From Shimia sp. R10_1 (GTDB lineage Bacteria; Pseudomonadota; Alphaproteobacteria; Rhodobacterales; Rhodobacteraceae): a stretch of 64,000 bases of DNA. Positions within the stretch are counted from its first letter, which is position 1, and the number at the start of each line of letters is the position of its first letter. The translations under genes were made by a program, and so were the position numbers. The DNA lies in the NCBI RefSeq assembly GCF_017744095.1, contig NZ_JAGHQX010000003.1:62001-126000 (forward strand). Direction: 5' to 3'. The notes below the pieces were generated by a model. The model was not told the origin of the DNA. It saw only the letters and a list, made by a program, of their open reading frames with translations, and ran no database searches. Of the stretch, positions 39,374 to 48,272 are shown in pieces.

Positions 39374-39400
39374 AAAGGCCCGCACTTCCTGCGGGCCTTT
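39374..39400 (+). terminator. tyrS terminator
   Basis: Perfect 10-bp stem AAAGGCCCGC/GCGGGCCTTT with a 7-base loop, followed by CTT. Confidence 0.85.
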
Positions 39401-39414
39401 CTTATGAAGGCGCT

Positions 39415-40368
39415 TCAAAAAGTGTGTGTCGCGCGCCTAAAATGCGAAGGCGGCGCGCCAAACGCGCGCGAAAAGGCGGTCGCAAAGTTCTCAGCAGAAC
39501 GGAACCCAGAAAATTCGGCGGCCTCGGCCACGGACATCTGACCATTTGAAATCTTGTCGCGCGCTATCGTCAGACGGAGTTTTTTGGCGAAATGCAACGG
39601 CGCACAGCCGTGCTCTTTTTGGATCAATCTGCGCAGAGACGAGGCGCTCAAGCCGCTTCCCCGTGCCAGTTCCGTCAATCTCGGCATCGGCCCAGGCAGC
39701 AGCGCAAGCTCGGTAAACCGCGCCAATTGCGCCTGTTCGCGAGAGGTCAGCGCTGCTTCGTTCTGATGCCCCCCCATTTTCTTGAAACTGGACGACAGCA
39801 GCTTCAACACGCTCGCCTCTGCATCCAGCTTGGCGAATGGATCCGCGAAATTGACATGTGAGGCCAAGTCTTCCAGCAGAGCCAGATCCTGATGGTCCGC
39901 AGCCCACTCTATGACCTGACCACTCAATCGTGCTTCGGCAGAGCTGTCTGGCACCGAAATCCCATAGGCCTCCAACCAATCATGCGACAGCATCACGCTG
40001 ATCTTGCGTACATATTCATCCGGCTTACTACGGCGTTCAAACCGCATGGGCTCATCAATCGAAGAAAACGCAAACTTCACAGGGGCCCCCTTGCGCCGTC
40101 CCACCTTCATGGGGCGCCCATCCAGCCACGCCTCAGTTGTTCCTTCCAGAAAACACAAGAGAACCGCCCCAGGCTTGCGCACGGTGGACATTTCAAAAGG
40201 CCGGCGCGCACGCGCGTTCAACGTATGCAGGCCAAATCCTTCGCGGAACTCTACAGCCGTCACCGACCCGTCAAAGATCCGGTCGCTGGGGCTGTCCTTT
40301 TGATGAAACAATTCAAGGCGCTCATCGTTCGAAGCGCATCTGAGAGACTGAAGTGAGGCGTGTGACAT
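39415..40368 (-). CDS. AraC-family regulator, probably of the divergent TonB receptor
   Basis: 317 aa. The C-terminal AraC domain has both helix-turn-helix units (PRLTELARGSGLSASSLRRLIQ and MSVAEAAEFSGFRSAENFATAFSRAFGAPPSHFRR). The N-terminal two thirds carry the pattern of AraC regulators paired with siderophore or haem receptors. It is divergent from a TonB-dependent receptor, separated by 164 bases containing inverted repeats. Control of the receptor is inferred from position only. Confidence 0.85.
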   Translation of the reverse strand: MSHASLQSLRCASNDERLELFHQKDSPSDRIFDGSVTAVEFREGFGLHTLNARARRPFEMSTVRKPGAVLLCFLEGTTEAWLDGRPMKVGRRKGAPVKFAFSSIDEPMRFERRSKPDEYVRKISVMLSHDWLEAYGISVPDSSAEARLSGQVIEWAADHQDLALLEDLASHVNFADPFAKLDAEASVLKLLSSSFKKMGGHQNEAALTSREQAQLARFTELALLPGPMPRLTELARGSGLSASSLRRLIQKEHGCAPLHFAKKLRLTIARDKISNGQMSVAEAAEFSGFRSAENFATAFSRAFGAPPSHFRRATHTF

Positions 40369-40372
40369 ATGC

Positions 40373-40408
40373 GAGCTCTAAGCAAACCCTTTGTGAGGTA
40401 TAGAGCTC
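40373..40408. promoter_or_regulatory. Inverted repeat in the AraC/TonB-receptor intergenic region
   Basis: GAGCTCTA at 40373-40380 and TAGAGCTC at 40401-40408 are perfect inverted copies. Between them lies CAAACCCTTTGTG, and a near inverted copy of that stretch (CGCAAAGGTTTGTG) occurs at 40430-40443. These are good candidates for the regulator's binding sites. Confidence 0.5.
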
Positions 40409-40532
40409 GACAGCACATTCTGGTCAGTTCGCAAAGGTTTGTGAACAGACCACAAAGATGGCCATCTGGCGAAAGTTCACTCAGCACTCTAGTTACCTGA
40501 CAATAATAGTCAATAAAATGAGGGGACAAATC

Positions 40533-42503
40533 ATGGCCCATCCTTTGGTGCGTCTGAGTCTTTTGGCATCCACGGCGCTGTGCACCCCGCTTCTGGCGGG
40601 TGCAGCCTCGGCACAAGACACAGGCGAATTGTTTGAACTTGAAGACATTCGCATCGAATCCGATGATGCGCAGTCAGTGTTGGGCAACCACGAGGTATCC
40701 GAAGAGGACATCGAACGGCGCAACCCTGCGTCCATCAGCGATGTTTTTGATGGCGAATCTGCAATCAGCGTCAGCGGCGGTGCAGCGATCGCCAAAAAGG
40801 TCTTTGTAAACGGCATCGAAGAAAGTCTGCTCAGCGTGACAATCGACGGTGCGCGGCAAAACAAATCGGCCTTCCACCATACCGGCAATGTGCTGATTGA
40901 CCCCGGCCTCCTGAAAGCTGTGGAGATTTCCTCTGGTCTGGCCCCTGCCGATGAAGGACCCGGCGGCCTGGGCGGCTCCATTGCTTACACCACCAAAGAC
41001 GCAGCCGACTTGCTTGAGGCAGGCGACAGTTTTGGCGGCAAAGTCACTCTGGGCGGCGGCGACAATGGGTTTGGACTGCGCTCGGCTCTGACGCTTTACG
41101 GTCAGTCTGGTGGATTTGACTACGTTCTTCACGGCGCACAGCAAAACGGGAGCGATTACAAAGACGGCTCCGGCACAACCATTGAAGGCACAGAACCGGA
41201 CATCAGCGACTATCTCGCCAAATTCTCCTACACCTCAGAAACCGGTCACCGCGTGGCGTTCTCTGCCTCAGAAACCCGCGACACCGGCGCACGTGCTGCG
41301 CAGCGGGGTCCGGGCCCGTTTGTGTTCACCCGTCCTGACTTCAGCGGTCTGACCAGCGGCCCAAACATGATCATCGACGCATTGGCGCGCCGTACCTCCT
41401 ACAGCCTGACGTATACGCAGGATGATCCGCAGGGCTGGTTCGATCCGTTCTTCCAAATTGCTTACAACGAGCAAGAAATCGAAGCCGGCAGCGGCTGGGG
41501 TCAGAACACCAGTTTCAGCGGCACCTTCAAAAACACCTTTGCCCTGTCAAATGGCACCGTAGACGCCGGGATCGATTTCTTTGATGAGAAAGCCGAAGGC
41601 CGCACAGACAGCGGCGTTCCCACATTTGCCTTTGGTGGCAAAGAAGACACCCGCAACATTGGCCTCTTTGCTCAGGCCCGTCAGGATCTCTCTGACCGGC
41701 TCTCCGTGTCCTACGGCGGCCGCATCGACTATCAGGACTTCACAGGCGCAGACGGCTCTGAATTTTCCGAAACAGGTCTCAGCGCCAACGCCGCGATTGA
41801 CTACATCCTGTCTGACAACTGGTCCTTAAACGCGGGTGTGGCCTCAACTTTTGGCGGCTATGCTCTGGGCGAAGCCACGATCATCAACTTCTTTACCCCA
41901 TGGACCTATGATGGCTTTGACAGCTCGCGCAGCAACAGCGCCCGTCTTGGACTGCGCTTTGACAATGGCCCATGGGTTGCAAGCGGCGCGCTGTTTTACA
42001 CAGAGATTAATGATCTTGCGGCGGTCTTGCCCCGCGGCGGCGCGCGTGGCGCAACCACAGATGTTGAAACGCAGGGTTTTGACGGCTCGCTCGCATACTT
42101 CTGGGACAGCGGATTTGCACGGCTGAACTACACCTTCGCAGATGTCACAGAAAACGGCGATACCATCAGCTCCACCGCTTACTACCTAGGCCGCCCACTG
42201 GGCAGCATCGTCGCGCTGGAATCCGCATGGCAACCTGGACATGGCTGGACCATCGGCGGCACAGCCGAAATCGCACCAGAGTATAGCAAAGCCAACATGG
42301 ACTCCTATTCGGTCTGGAACGCCTATGCCGAATATGTCCCGCCATCCCTGGACAACCTGCGCATCCGCCTGGATCTGCGCAACCTCTTAGATGAAACCTA
42401 TGTGGCACGCGCAAATGACTCTGCGGGCAACACGACAGGTCGCGCGATCCCAATGAACGAGCCGGGCCGCACCATTGCGCTGACCGCCACAATGCGGTTC
42501 TGA
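40533..42503 (+). CDS. TonB-dependent outer-membrane receptor (haem/siderophore type)
   Basis: A signal peptide (LLASTALCTPLLAGAASAQD) is followed by a plug domain at about residues 45-160 (NPASISDVFDGESAISVSGGAAIAKKVFVNGI, then LLKAVEISSGLAPADEGPGGLGGSIAYTTKDA). A 22-strand barrel runs to the terminal phenylalanine of ATMRF. The plug resembles haem/haemoglobin or catecholate receptors. The C-terminal ARANDSAGNTTGRAIPMNEPGRT loop is common in iron receptors. GAGGGG lies eight bases before ATG 40533. 656 aa. Iron is the likely nutrient; the exact ligand is unknown. Confidence 0.88.
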   Translation: MAHPLVRLSLLASTALCTPLLAGAASAQDTGELFELEDIRIESDDAQSVLGNHEVSEEDIERRNPASISDVFDGESAISVSGGAAIAKKVFVNGIEESLLSVTIDGARQNKSAFHHTGNVLIDPGLLKAVEISSGLAPADEGPGGLGGSIAYTTKDAADLLEAGDSFGGKVTLGGGDNGFGLRSALTLYGQSGGFDYVLHGAQQNGSDYKDGSGTTIEGTEPDISDYLAKFSYTSETGHRVAFSASETRDTGARAAQRGPGPFVFTRPDFSGLTSGPNMIIDALARRTSYSLTYTQDDPQGWFDPFFQIAYNEQEIEAGSGWGQNTSFSGTFKNTFALSNGTVDAGIDFFDEKAEGRTDSGVPTFAFGGKEDTRNIGLFAQARQDLSDRLSVSYGGRIDYQDFTGADGSEFSETGLSANAAIDYILSDNWSLNAGVASTFGGYALGEATIINFFTPWTYDGFDSSRSNSARLGLRFDNGPWVASGALFYTEINDLAAVLPRGGARGATTDVETQGFDGSLAYFWDSGFARLNYTFADVTENGDTISSTAYYLGRPLGSIVALESAWQPGHGWTIGGTAEIAPEYSKANMDSYSVWNAYAEYVPPSLDNLRIRLDLRNLLDETYVARANDSAGNTTGRAIPMNEPGRTIALTATMRF

Positions 42504-42528
42504 TCCAGCCATCTTTGACTGCCAACCG

Positions 42529-42555
42529 AAAGGCCCGCCACCCGCGCGGGCCTTT
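42529..42555 (+). terminator. TonB-receptor terminator
   Basis: 10-bp stem AAAGGCCCGC/GCGGGCCTTT with loop CACCCGC, followed by TCT. Confidence 0.8.
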
Positions 42556-42681
42556 TCTAGTTGGGCGCACATTTTGCCCGCTGCGCAAAAGGCTGCACAG
42601 CGCCCTGCTTAACACTGGACACATCCGCCATAAGCAGTTTATTTGAACACACGTTCATTTACGGTCTGGAGGAGCCCGCCC

Positions 42682-43437
42682 ATGAAACTCGATCAAACCT
42701 GCGCCGTAATCACTGGTGGCGCTTCCGGCCTTGGAGAGGCCACCGCTCGCCATTTTGCCGCCAATGGTGCCAAAGTGGCCCTGTTTGATCTCAACGAAGC
42801 GCGCGGTCAGGAAATCGCCGCCGAACTTGGCGGATCCTTTCATAAAACCGATGTCACGGACGAAGCCAGCGTGGCTGCCGCCATCGCAGCCGCCAAAGCG
42901 GCCATGGGCACCATCACCGCTGCGGTAAACTGCGCGGGCATCGCACCGGCCGCCGCCACCATTGGCAAAAAAGGCCCCCACCCGCTCAGCACCTTTCAAC
43001 AAACCATCGACATCAACCTTGTCGGCTCTTTTAACGTCGCCCGACTGGCCGCTGAGGTGATTGCGGAAAACGAAGCAGAAGCCGATGGCGCGCGCGGCGT
43101 GATCATCAACACCGCCTCCATTGCCGCCATGGACGGCCAGCGCGGCCAGGCCGCATACGCCGCCTCCAAAGGCGGCATTGTTGGCCTGTCTCTGCCAATG
43201 GCGCGCGATCTCGCCCGCTCCGGCATCCGCGTCATGGCGATCGCGCCGGGCATCTTCCTCACCCCCATGCTGCAGGGCCTGCCCCAAGAGGTGCAGGATC
43301 AGCTCGCTGCCGATGTCACCTGCCCCAAACGTCTGGGCGACCCGTCTGAATACGCCCGCCTTGCTGGTTTCATCGTGGAAAACGGCTACCTCAACGGCGA
43401 AGTCATCCGCATCGACGGCGCCCTCAGAATGCAGTAA
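42682..43437 (+). CDS. Short-chain dehydrogenase, 3-hydroxyacyl-CoA dehydrogenase type 2-like
   Basis: NAD-binding [10 protein letters not shown] at residues 11-20, D of ALFDLN (NAD preference), NCAGIAPAA, catalytic S in [14 protein letters not shown] and Y-x-x-x-K in AAYAASKGG. The insert of acidic residues ([15 protein letters not shown]) and the [13 protein letters not shown]-terminal stretch are typical of HSD10-like enzymes that oxidise short 3-hydroxyacyl-CoAs in isoleucine and fatty-acid breakdown. 251 aa. GGAGG precedes ATG 42682. Confidence 0.88.
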   Translation: MKLDQTCAVITGGASGLGEATARHFAANGAKVALFDLNEARGQEIAAELGGSFHKTDVTDEASVAAAIAAAKAAMGTITAAVNCAGIAPAAATIGKKGPHPLSTFQQTIDINLVGSFNVARLAAEVIAENEAEADGARGVIINTASIAAMDGQRGQAAYAASKGGIVGLSLPMARDLARSGIRVMAIAPGIFLTPMLQGLPQEVQDQLAADVTCPKRLGDPSEYARLAGFIVENGYLNGEVIRIDGALRMQ

Positions 43438-43453
43438 TGCCTTTTGGGGCGGG

Positions 43454-44398
43454 TCAATCCGCCGGCTTGCCCCCACGCGCTTCAATCATGCGCACATCCA
43501 CCTGATCCCGCCGGGTGCCATAGCGCATCTCATCGTAATACACGACCTGCGTCGGCAGCTTCACGCCCCAATCATAGGCAAAGGGCTCCGCTGCGGGGCT
43601 CCCGGATTTCCCACGCGTGCCATCTGACAAATCAAAACGATCATCCAGCGCAAGCGGCGCAACCGTCTTGGTTTTGTTAAGATCCAGCCAGCGGCTGACA
43701 TAACTGTTGTAAATCCCGTATTTGACGTTGAGTTGCCCGTTTTCAACCTGAGCCATGGCTGGCGTAACCATAGGCTTGTTGTAGGTGCAGACCTTCTCAC
43801 CATTCAAATACAGGATCAGGCTCGGCCCGGTGGGGCGTTGGGAATAGTCGGCGTACAACACAAAATCCGTCCAGCGCCCACGCAACTGTGACAAAGGGGC
43901 GAGAAAGCAGTTTTCGGCCGATTGTATGTTCAAGTTAAGCCGACCGCTCTTCAACTTGATCATCCAAAGTGGTGAACGCCAGTTGCGCATTTTCACCTGA
44001 CCAAACGCAGCATTGGTTTTTCCAAGGTCAGGGTAATTTGGATCCAAATACATCGACCAACCATACCAGACCTTTGATCCCACCCGCTGTATGCGGTCCT
44101 TGGGGTCTTCCTTGCGCTCAATTCTCTGGCGATCGTTGGTGCAATCGTCCCAATATTTGTTACCACCGCAATCCCCGTGCCGGATCTCAAACCGCTGCGC
44201 TTTACGCCCATAACGCACATTGTCCCGCACCCGTTTGAAACCATAGGCACGCCCTACCCCCACTTCGCTTTCAATACGCGTCAGTCGCAAGATCGGCTTA
44301 CCCACATCTGCCGCCGAAACCGGCACCCCAGTAAGAACCAAACTGGCCGCAAAAGTCACTGCGCGCAACGCGGCTGTCGTTGTGTAAAAAGTCTTCAT
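43454..44398 (-). CDS. Secreted polysaccharide lyase (heparin-lyase-I-like fold)
   Basis: A signal peptide (LRAVTFAASLVLTGVPVSAAD) is followed by a jelly-roll type sequence. The conserved order is RFEIRHGDC, then RIERKE, WYGWSMYLDPNYP, FGQVKM, a stretch around RGRWTDFVLYADYSQ, and a terminal strand with VVYYDEMRYG. This matches the polysaccharide-lyase family related to heparin lyase I and alginate lyases. 314 aa. The substrate cannot be told; secretion implies use of external algal or bacterial glycans. Convergent with the SDR gene. Confidence 0.75.
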   Translation of the reverse strand: MKTFYTTTAALRAVTFAASLVLTGVPVSAADVGKPILRLTRIESEVGVGRAYGFKRVRDNVRYGRKAQRFEIRHGDCGGNKYWDDCTNDRQRIERKEDPKDRIQRVGSKVWYGWSMYLDPNYPDLGKTNAAFGQVKMRNWRSPLWMIKLKSGRLNLNIQSAENCFLAPLSQLRGRWTDFVLYADYSQRPTGPSLILYLNGEKVCTYNKPMVTPAMAQVENGQLNVKYGIYNSYVSRWLDLNKTKTVAPLALDDRFDLSDGTRGKSGSPAAEPFAYDWGVKLPTQVVYYDEMRYGTRRDQVDVRMIEARGGKPAD

Positions 44399-44564
44399 TT
44401 CTCAAATCTTCTTAGTTTTCCAAACCCATACAATATCTCTAGACATTACAGATACATGCTTAAAGATGCATCATCCATTTCGATGCAACCATCGCTTCTA
44501 GACACTTCGTGGGGGGCGCATTCGCCACAGGCGCTGCTATGCTCAGATCAAAGAGGAGCGTACG

Positions 44565-45194
44565 ATGACCACCACATCCCCCCGCCAAAACCGCGTTCAA
44601 CCCACCGGAGACATTCTGCGCCATCCCGCGCGCGGCAGCCTCATGGGCAACCGCGGCATCTTGCATGCCACAAGCGCGCACAGCCACGGTGCCCTCACCC
44701 ATCGTCGCTGGCAGCACAAAGCATGGGTCTGTTGTGTGCTCTCTTTCAAAGGCCGCCGCCGCACCCTCATGGCCCCCAACCGCTATACAGAACTGTTCTT
44801 TCATGACGAGGCGGTCGCCCTCGCCGCAGGTCACCGTCCCTGTGCCGAATGCCGCCGTGCCGATCACAAAGCCTATCTCGCTGCCGCCGGTCACACAGGC
44901 TCCGCGCCCGCGTTTGACAAACACCTGCACGCGGCCCGTGCCATCCCGCGCAAGTTTGAGCAAAACCGTGCCCAGATGGACGCCCAGAATCTCCCAGACG
45001 CGACCTTTGTCCTGCTCTGCGACCAACCTGCCCTGCTGATTGGTGACATGGCGTTGCCCTTTACCCCAGAAGGGTACGCTGCCCCGATCAAACGCCCACA
45101 AGGCCGCGTCACCGTGCTCACCCCTGCGCCGAGCATCACTGCGCTGCTCGGCGGCTTCCGCCCCAGTCTCCGTCTGCCGGCAAACCTGCGCTGA
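44565..45194 (+). CDS. Conserved hypothetical protein with HRPC-x2-C motif
   Basis: 209 aa, no signal or membrane span. The N-terminus is polar (RQNRVQPTGDILRHPARGSLMGNRG). The middle contains WQHKAWVCC and, near residue 92, GHRPCAECRRADHKAYL, which could bind a metal in the manner of Ada-type zinc knuckles. The C-terminal FTPEGYAAPIKRPQG and VTVLTPAPS stretches are also conserved-looking. I recognise the type as a widespread alphaproteobacterial hypothetical; no function is known to me. Confidence 0.75.
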   Translation: MTTTSPRQNRVQPTGDILRHPARGSLMGNRGILHATSAHSHGALTHRRWQHKAWVCCVLSFKGRRRTLMAPNRYTELFFHDEAVALAAGHRPCAECRRADHKAYLAAAGHTGSAPAFDKHLHAARAIPRKFEQNRAQMDAQNLPDATFVLLCDQPALLIGDMALPFTPEGYAAPIKRPQGRVTVLTPAPSITALLGGFRPSLRLPANLR

Positions 45195-45274
45195 TCTCGC
45201 CGCAACGCGGAATCGCTGGCCCTCTGCATGTGCATTTGCCATACCTTGGCCAAACAGACGATCAGGACAGCACA

Positions 45275-46150
45275 ATGACCCAAATCATCACTTCCCTTGC
45301 AGAGATTTCCGACCGCTACAAAGCTCTCTTTGTCGATCTCTGGGGCTGTGTCCACAATGGCGTCACCGCCTATCCTGAGGCTGTCGCCGCGCTGCAAGCC
45401 TACCGCGCCAAAGGCGGCATTGTGGTACTGGTCACCAACTCCCCCAAACCCCGCGCCGGTGTGGCGGAACAGCTCGGCGATTTTGGCGTACCAGCGGATG
45501 CGTATGACACAATTGCCACCTCCGGCGACAGTGCGCGCTCTGCGATGTTTCAGGGTGCCGTGGGCGAAAAGGTCTATTTCATGGGAGAGCCCGCACGTGA
45601 CGAGGGTTTCTTCCAACCACTTGAAATCCTTGAGAACCCAGTCACCATCCAACGCGTGCCGCTGGCTGAGGCCGAGGGCATTGTCTGCTGCGGGCCCTTT
45701 GATCCGATGGCAGAGGTTGAGATCAATCGCCCCGACTTCCTGTTTGCAAAACAAAAAGGCATGAAGCTGCTCTGCGCCAACCCAGACATCGTGGTGGATC
45801 GGGGTGAAATCCGGGAATGGTGCGCCGGCGCGCTGGCAAAACTTTACACCGACATGGGCGGCGAAAGCCTCTATTTTGGCAAGCCTCATCCGCCGATCTA
45901 CGATCTTGCCCGCCGCCGCCTCGCAGCGCTGGGAGTCTCGATCGCAGACAGCGACATCCTGGCAATTGGAGATGGTCCACACACCGACATCGCAGGTGGC
46001 ATGGGTGAAAATATCGATTCGCTCTTCATCACTGGCGGCTTGGCGGAAAAAGAAACGCAAACCACCCATCAGCCAGAACCTGATGCCCTAAAAGCGTATC
46101 TTGAGGCCGAACAAGTCAGTCCACAGTATGCAATCGGCAAACTGCGCTGA
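45275..46150 (+). CDS. HAD-superfamily hydrolase, NagD-like (TIGR01459 type)
   Basis: HAD class IIA phosphatase. Motif I is FVDLWGCVHNG with nucleophile D21 (the second Asp is replaced by Trp-Gly as in this subfamily). Motif II lies in VVLVTNSPKPR, motif III lysine in YFGKPHPPIYD, and motif IV in AIGDGPHTDIAGG. 291 aa from ATG 45275 with AGGA upstream. Substrate unknown; relatives act on nucleotide or sugar phosphates. Confidence 0.88.
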   Translation: MTQIITSLAEISDRYKALFVDLWGCVHNGVTAYPEAVAALQAYRAKGGIVVLVTNSPKPRAGVAEQLGDFGVPADAYDTIATSGDSARSAMFQGAVGEKVYFMGEPARDEGFFQPLEILENPVTIQRVPLAEAEGIVCCGPFDPMAEVEINRPDFLFAKQKGMKLLCANPDIVVDRGEIREWCAGALAKLYTDMGGESLYFGKPHPPIYDLARRRLAALGVSIADSDILAIGDGPHTDIAGGMGENIDSLFITGGLAEKETQTTHQPEPDALKAYLEAEQVSPQYAIGKLR

Positions 46151-46160
46151 TAAAATCCTT

Positions 46161-46239
46161 GATTTTCTGCAGCTGCGAAGTAATAAAGTTCCAAATCATC
46201 AAGATTTGCTGCCATTAAATTACTTCGCAGCCGAAAATC
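46161..46239. promoter_or_regulatory. Large nested inverted repeat upstream of the MaoC gene
   Basis: Left arm 46161-46184 and right arm 46219-46239 pair over about 20 bases: GATTTTC plus CTGCGAAGTAAT and their complement, with a three-base bulge. An inner stem AAATC/GATTT with loop ATCAA lies at 46193-46207. The right arm ends 21 bases before the MaoC start, so it could be a leader RNA structure or an operator. The whole gap is AT-rich. Confidence 0.6.
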
Positions 46240-46260
46240 TAAAACCTGTGTGGAGGCCTC

Positions 46261-46704
46261 ATGTTGGACAACCTGCCCCGTGGCACCATTTTTATCGAAG
46301 ATCTGGAAATCGGCATGTCGCGCTATGTGCGCAAAACCGTATCCGATCAGGACATCGAGATGTTCGCCGCAGTCTCCACAGATCACAACCCCGTCCATCT
46401 GGATGAGGACTACGCCAAAGACACCATGTTTGGTGGCCGCATCGCACACGGCATGCTGACCGCAGGGCTCATTTCGGCGGTGATTGGTGAACAGCTCCCC
46501 GGTCATGGCACCATCTACATGGGCCAGTCTTTGAAGTTCCTCGCACCTGTGCGCCCAGATGACACAGTGGTGGCCACGGTCACGGTCACAGATATCGACT
46601 TGTCCAAACGCCGCGTGCGGCTCGATTGCAAATGCACAGTAGATGGCAAAAAAGTTCTGGCAGGAGAGGCCACCGTGCTTGCGCCTTCGCGCAAACTCGA
46701 TTGA
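46261..46704 (+). CDS. MaoC-like (R)-specific enoyl-CoA hydratase
   Basis: Hot-dog fold hydratase with the catalytic pair D41 and H46 in STDHNPVHLDEDYA and the following GGRIAHGMLTAGLIS block. 147 aa, the size of PhaJ-type enzymes that supply (R)-3-hydroxyacyl-CoA to polyhydroxyalkanoate synthesis or reverse that flow. GGAGG precedes ATG. The structured leader suggests its own control. No pha genes are nearby. Confidence 0.87.
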   Translation: MLDNLPRGTIFIEDLEIGMSRYVRKTVSDQDIEMFAAVSTDHNPVHLDEDYAKDTMFGGRIAHGMLTAGLISAVIGEQLPGHGTIYMGQSLKFLAPVRPDDTVVATVTVTDIDLSKRRVRLDCKCTVDGKKVLAGEATVLAPSRKLD

Positions 46705-46866
46705 AGACGCGATGGCAGAACTGACTGTCCCGTATGCCAAACGGACTGTTGATCGCGACCAGAGGCGGCTGACATCGCGACATAGGAACTGTGCTTTTTG
46801 CTGACGTGCCGCAACCATGGCACCTCCTCTCTTGCACCCCGCCCGCGCAAAAGCTAACCCTGCGCC

Positions 46867-47799
46867 ATGCAGATTATTCGCGACTATCAATTCGTCACCT
46901 CAGAGCATCGCGGCGCCAGCGTCGCGATCGGCAATTTTGACGGTGTGCACCTGGGCCATCAATCCGTGATCGACCTCGCACGCAAAGCTGCGCCGGATGC
47001 ACCGCTCGGCATTATGACCTTTGAGCCGCATCCCCGCGAATACTTCGCACCGCACGCTCCTACCTTCAGGCTGACCTCCGCTGAAACACGCGCACATCGA
47101 CTGGAAAAACTGGGCGTGGACCGTCTTTATGAGCTGCCGTTTAACGCGGCCCTGTCCAGCCTCACGCCGGAAGCTTTCGCCCGCGACGTGATCGCTGATG
47201 GTCTGGGCCTCAAACACGTGGTGGTTGGCGCAGATTTCTGCTTCGGTCAGGGGCGCAAAGGCACCGCGGAAGATCTGGTCGCTTTTGGCAAGGAAATGGG
47301 CTTTGGCGTTACCATTGCACCGCTTGTGCAGGGCGGCGACGGTCAGGTCTCCTCTACGTCCATCCGCGCTGCGCTCACAGACGGGCGCCCCCGTGATGCA
47401 GCCGCCATGCTCGGCCACTGGCACCGCATCGACGGGCCCGTGATCGGCGGCGAACAACGCGGCCGAGAGCTCGGGTATCCAACAGCCAATATGTCCATCG
47501 ACGGGCTGCACCAGCCCAAATACGGCGTCTATGCGGTACTGGTAGATGTGCTCGATGGCCCACACCAAGGCAGCTACTTTGGCGCCTCCTCCATTGGCAC
47601 CCGCCCGATGTTTGGCGAAAACAAAGCCAACATCGAAACCTTCCTGTTTGATTTCTCAGGCGATCTCTATGGCCACACCCTCTCTGTCGGTCTGGTAGAG
47701 TACCTGCGTCCAGAGTTGAAATTTGACGGTCTTGAGGCACTGATTGCGCAAATGAGCAAAGACTGCGATCAGGCCCGCGAGATCCTATCAGCCTTATGA
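46867..47799 (+). CDS. ribF: Bifunctional riboflavin kinase/FAD synthetase
   Basis: N-terminal nucleotidyltransferase half with GNFDGVHLGHQSVI near residue 22 and VSSTSIRAALTDG near residue 160. The C-terminal riboflavin kinase half starts with GELGYPTANM-type motif (RGRELGYPTANMSIDG) and ends in VEYLRPELKFDGLEALIAQMSKDC. 310 aa, normal. Coupled by ATGA overlap to the next gene. Confidence 0.96.
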   Translation: MQIIRDYQFVTSEHRGASVAIGNFDGVHLGHQSVIDLARKAAPDAPLGIMTFEPHPREYFAPHAPTFRLTSAETRAHRLEKLGVDRLYELPFNAALSSLTPEAFARDVIADGLGLKHVVVGADFCFGQGRKGTAEDLVAFGKEMGFGVTIAPLVQGGDGQVSSTSIRAALTDGRPRDAAAMLGHWHRIDGPVIGGEQRGRELGYPTANMSIDGLHQPKYGVYAVLVDVLDGPHQGSYFGASSIGTRPMFGENKANIETFLFDFSGDLYGHTLSVGLVEYLRPELKFDGLEALIAQMSKDCDQAREILSAL

Positions 47800-48272
47800 G
47801 CAACAAAGACGCCATAGCACGCCACGGGCTCGCCAAACGTTTCTGGGAAAAAAAGCCGCTCACCAAGCTCAACAAAACCGAGTGGGAAGCGCTCTGTGAT
47901 GGCTGCGGAAAATGCTGCCTCAACAAGCTTGAGGATGAAGACACTGGCGAAGTCGCCCTCACCTGCGTTGCCTGCCGCCTGCTCGATGATGACACCGGGC
48001 TCTGCAGCCAATACGACATTCGCCACCAGTTTGTGCCCGAATGCATCGTCATGACGCCAGAAAATATTGACGACCATGCCTACTGGCTGCCGCAAACCTG
48101 CGCCTATCGCCTGCTCTGGGAAGGCAAACCGCTCTATGACTGGCACCCGCTGATTTCGGGCCGCCAAAGCTCCGTGCATGAGGCTGGGGTCTCCATGCGC
48201 CACCGCACCGTTTCAGAATTTGACACCCCGCTCGAGCAGTGGGAAGACCACATTATCGAGGAACCGCTCTGA
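47796..48272 (+). CDS. YcgN/UPF0260 cysteine-cluster protein
   Basis: 158 aa. A cysteine cluster CDGCGKCCLNKLED (about residues 30-43), CVACRLLDDDTGLCSQY and later histidine/cysteine positions identify the UPF0260 family, which probably binds zinc or an iron-sulfur cluster. The gene overlaps ribF by four bases and the aldolase gene by one (TGATG), so all three are made from one message. Function unknown. Confidence 0.9.
   Translation: MSNKDAIARHGLAKRFWEKKPLTKLNKTEWEALCDGCGKCCLNKLEDEDTGEVALTCVACRLLDDDTGLCSQYDIRHQFVPECIVMTPENIDDHAYWLPQTCAYRLLWEGKPLYDWHPLISGRQSSVHEAGVSMRHRTVSEFDTPLEQWEDHIIEEPL

Noticed and set aside
44891..46069. A 392-codon minus-strand frame across the hypothetical and HAD genes
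   Set aside because: Shadow of the HAD hydrolase gene, which has all four HAD motifs on the plus strand.
46705..46866. Possible FMN riboswitch before ribF
   Set aside because: None of the conserved FMN-element blocks (such as AGGGGC...) is visible in the 160 bases.
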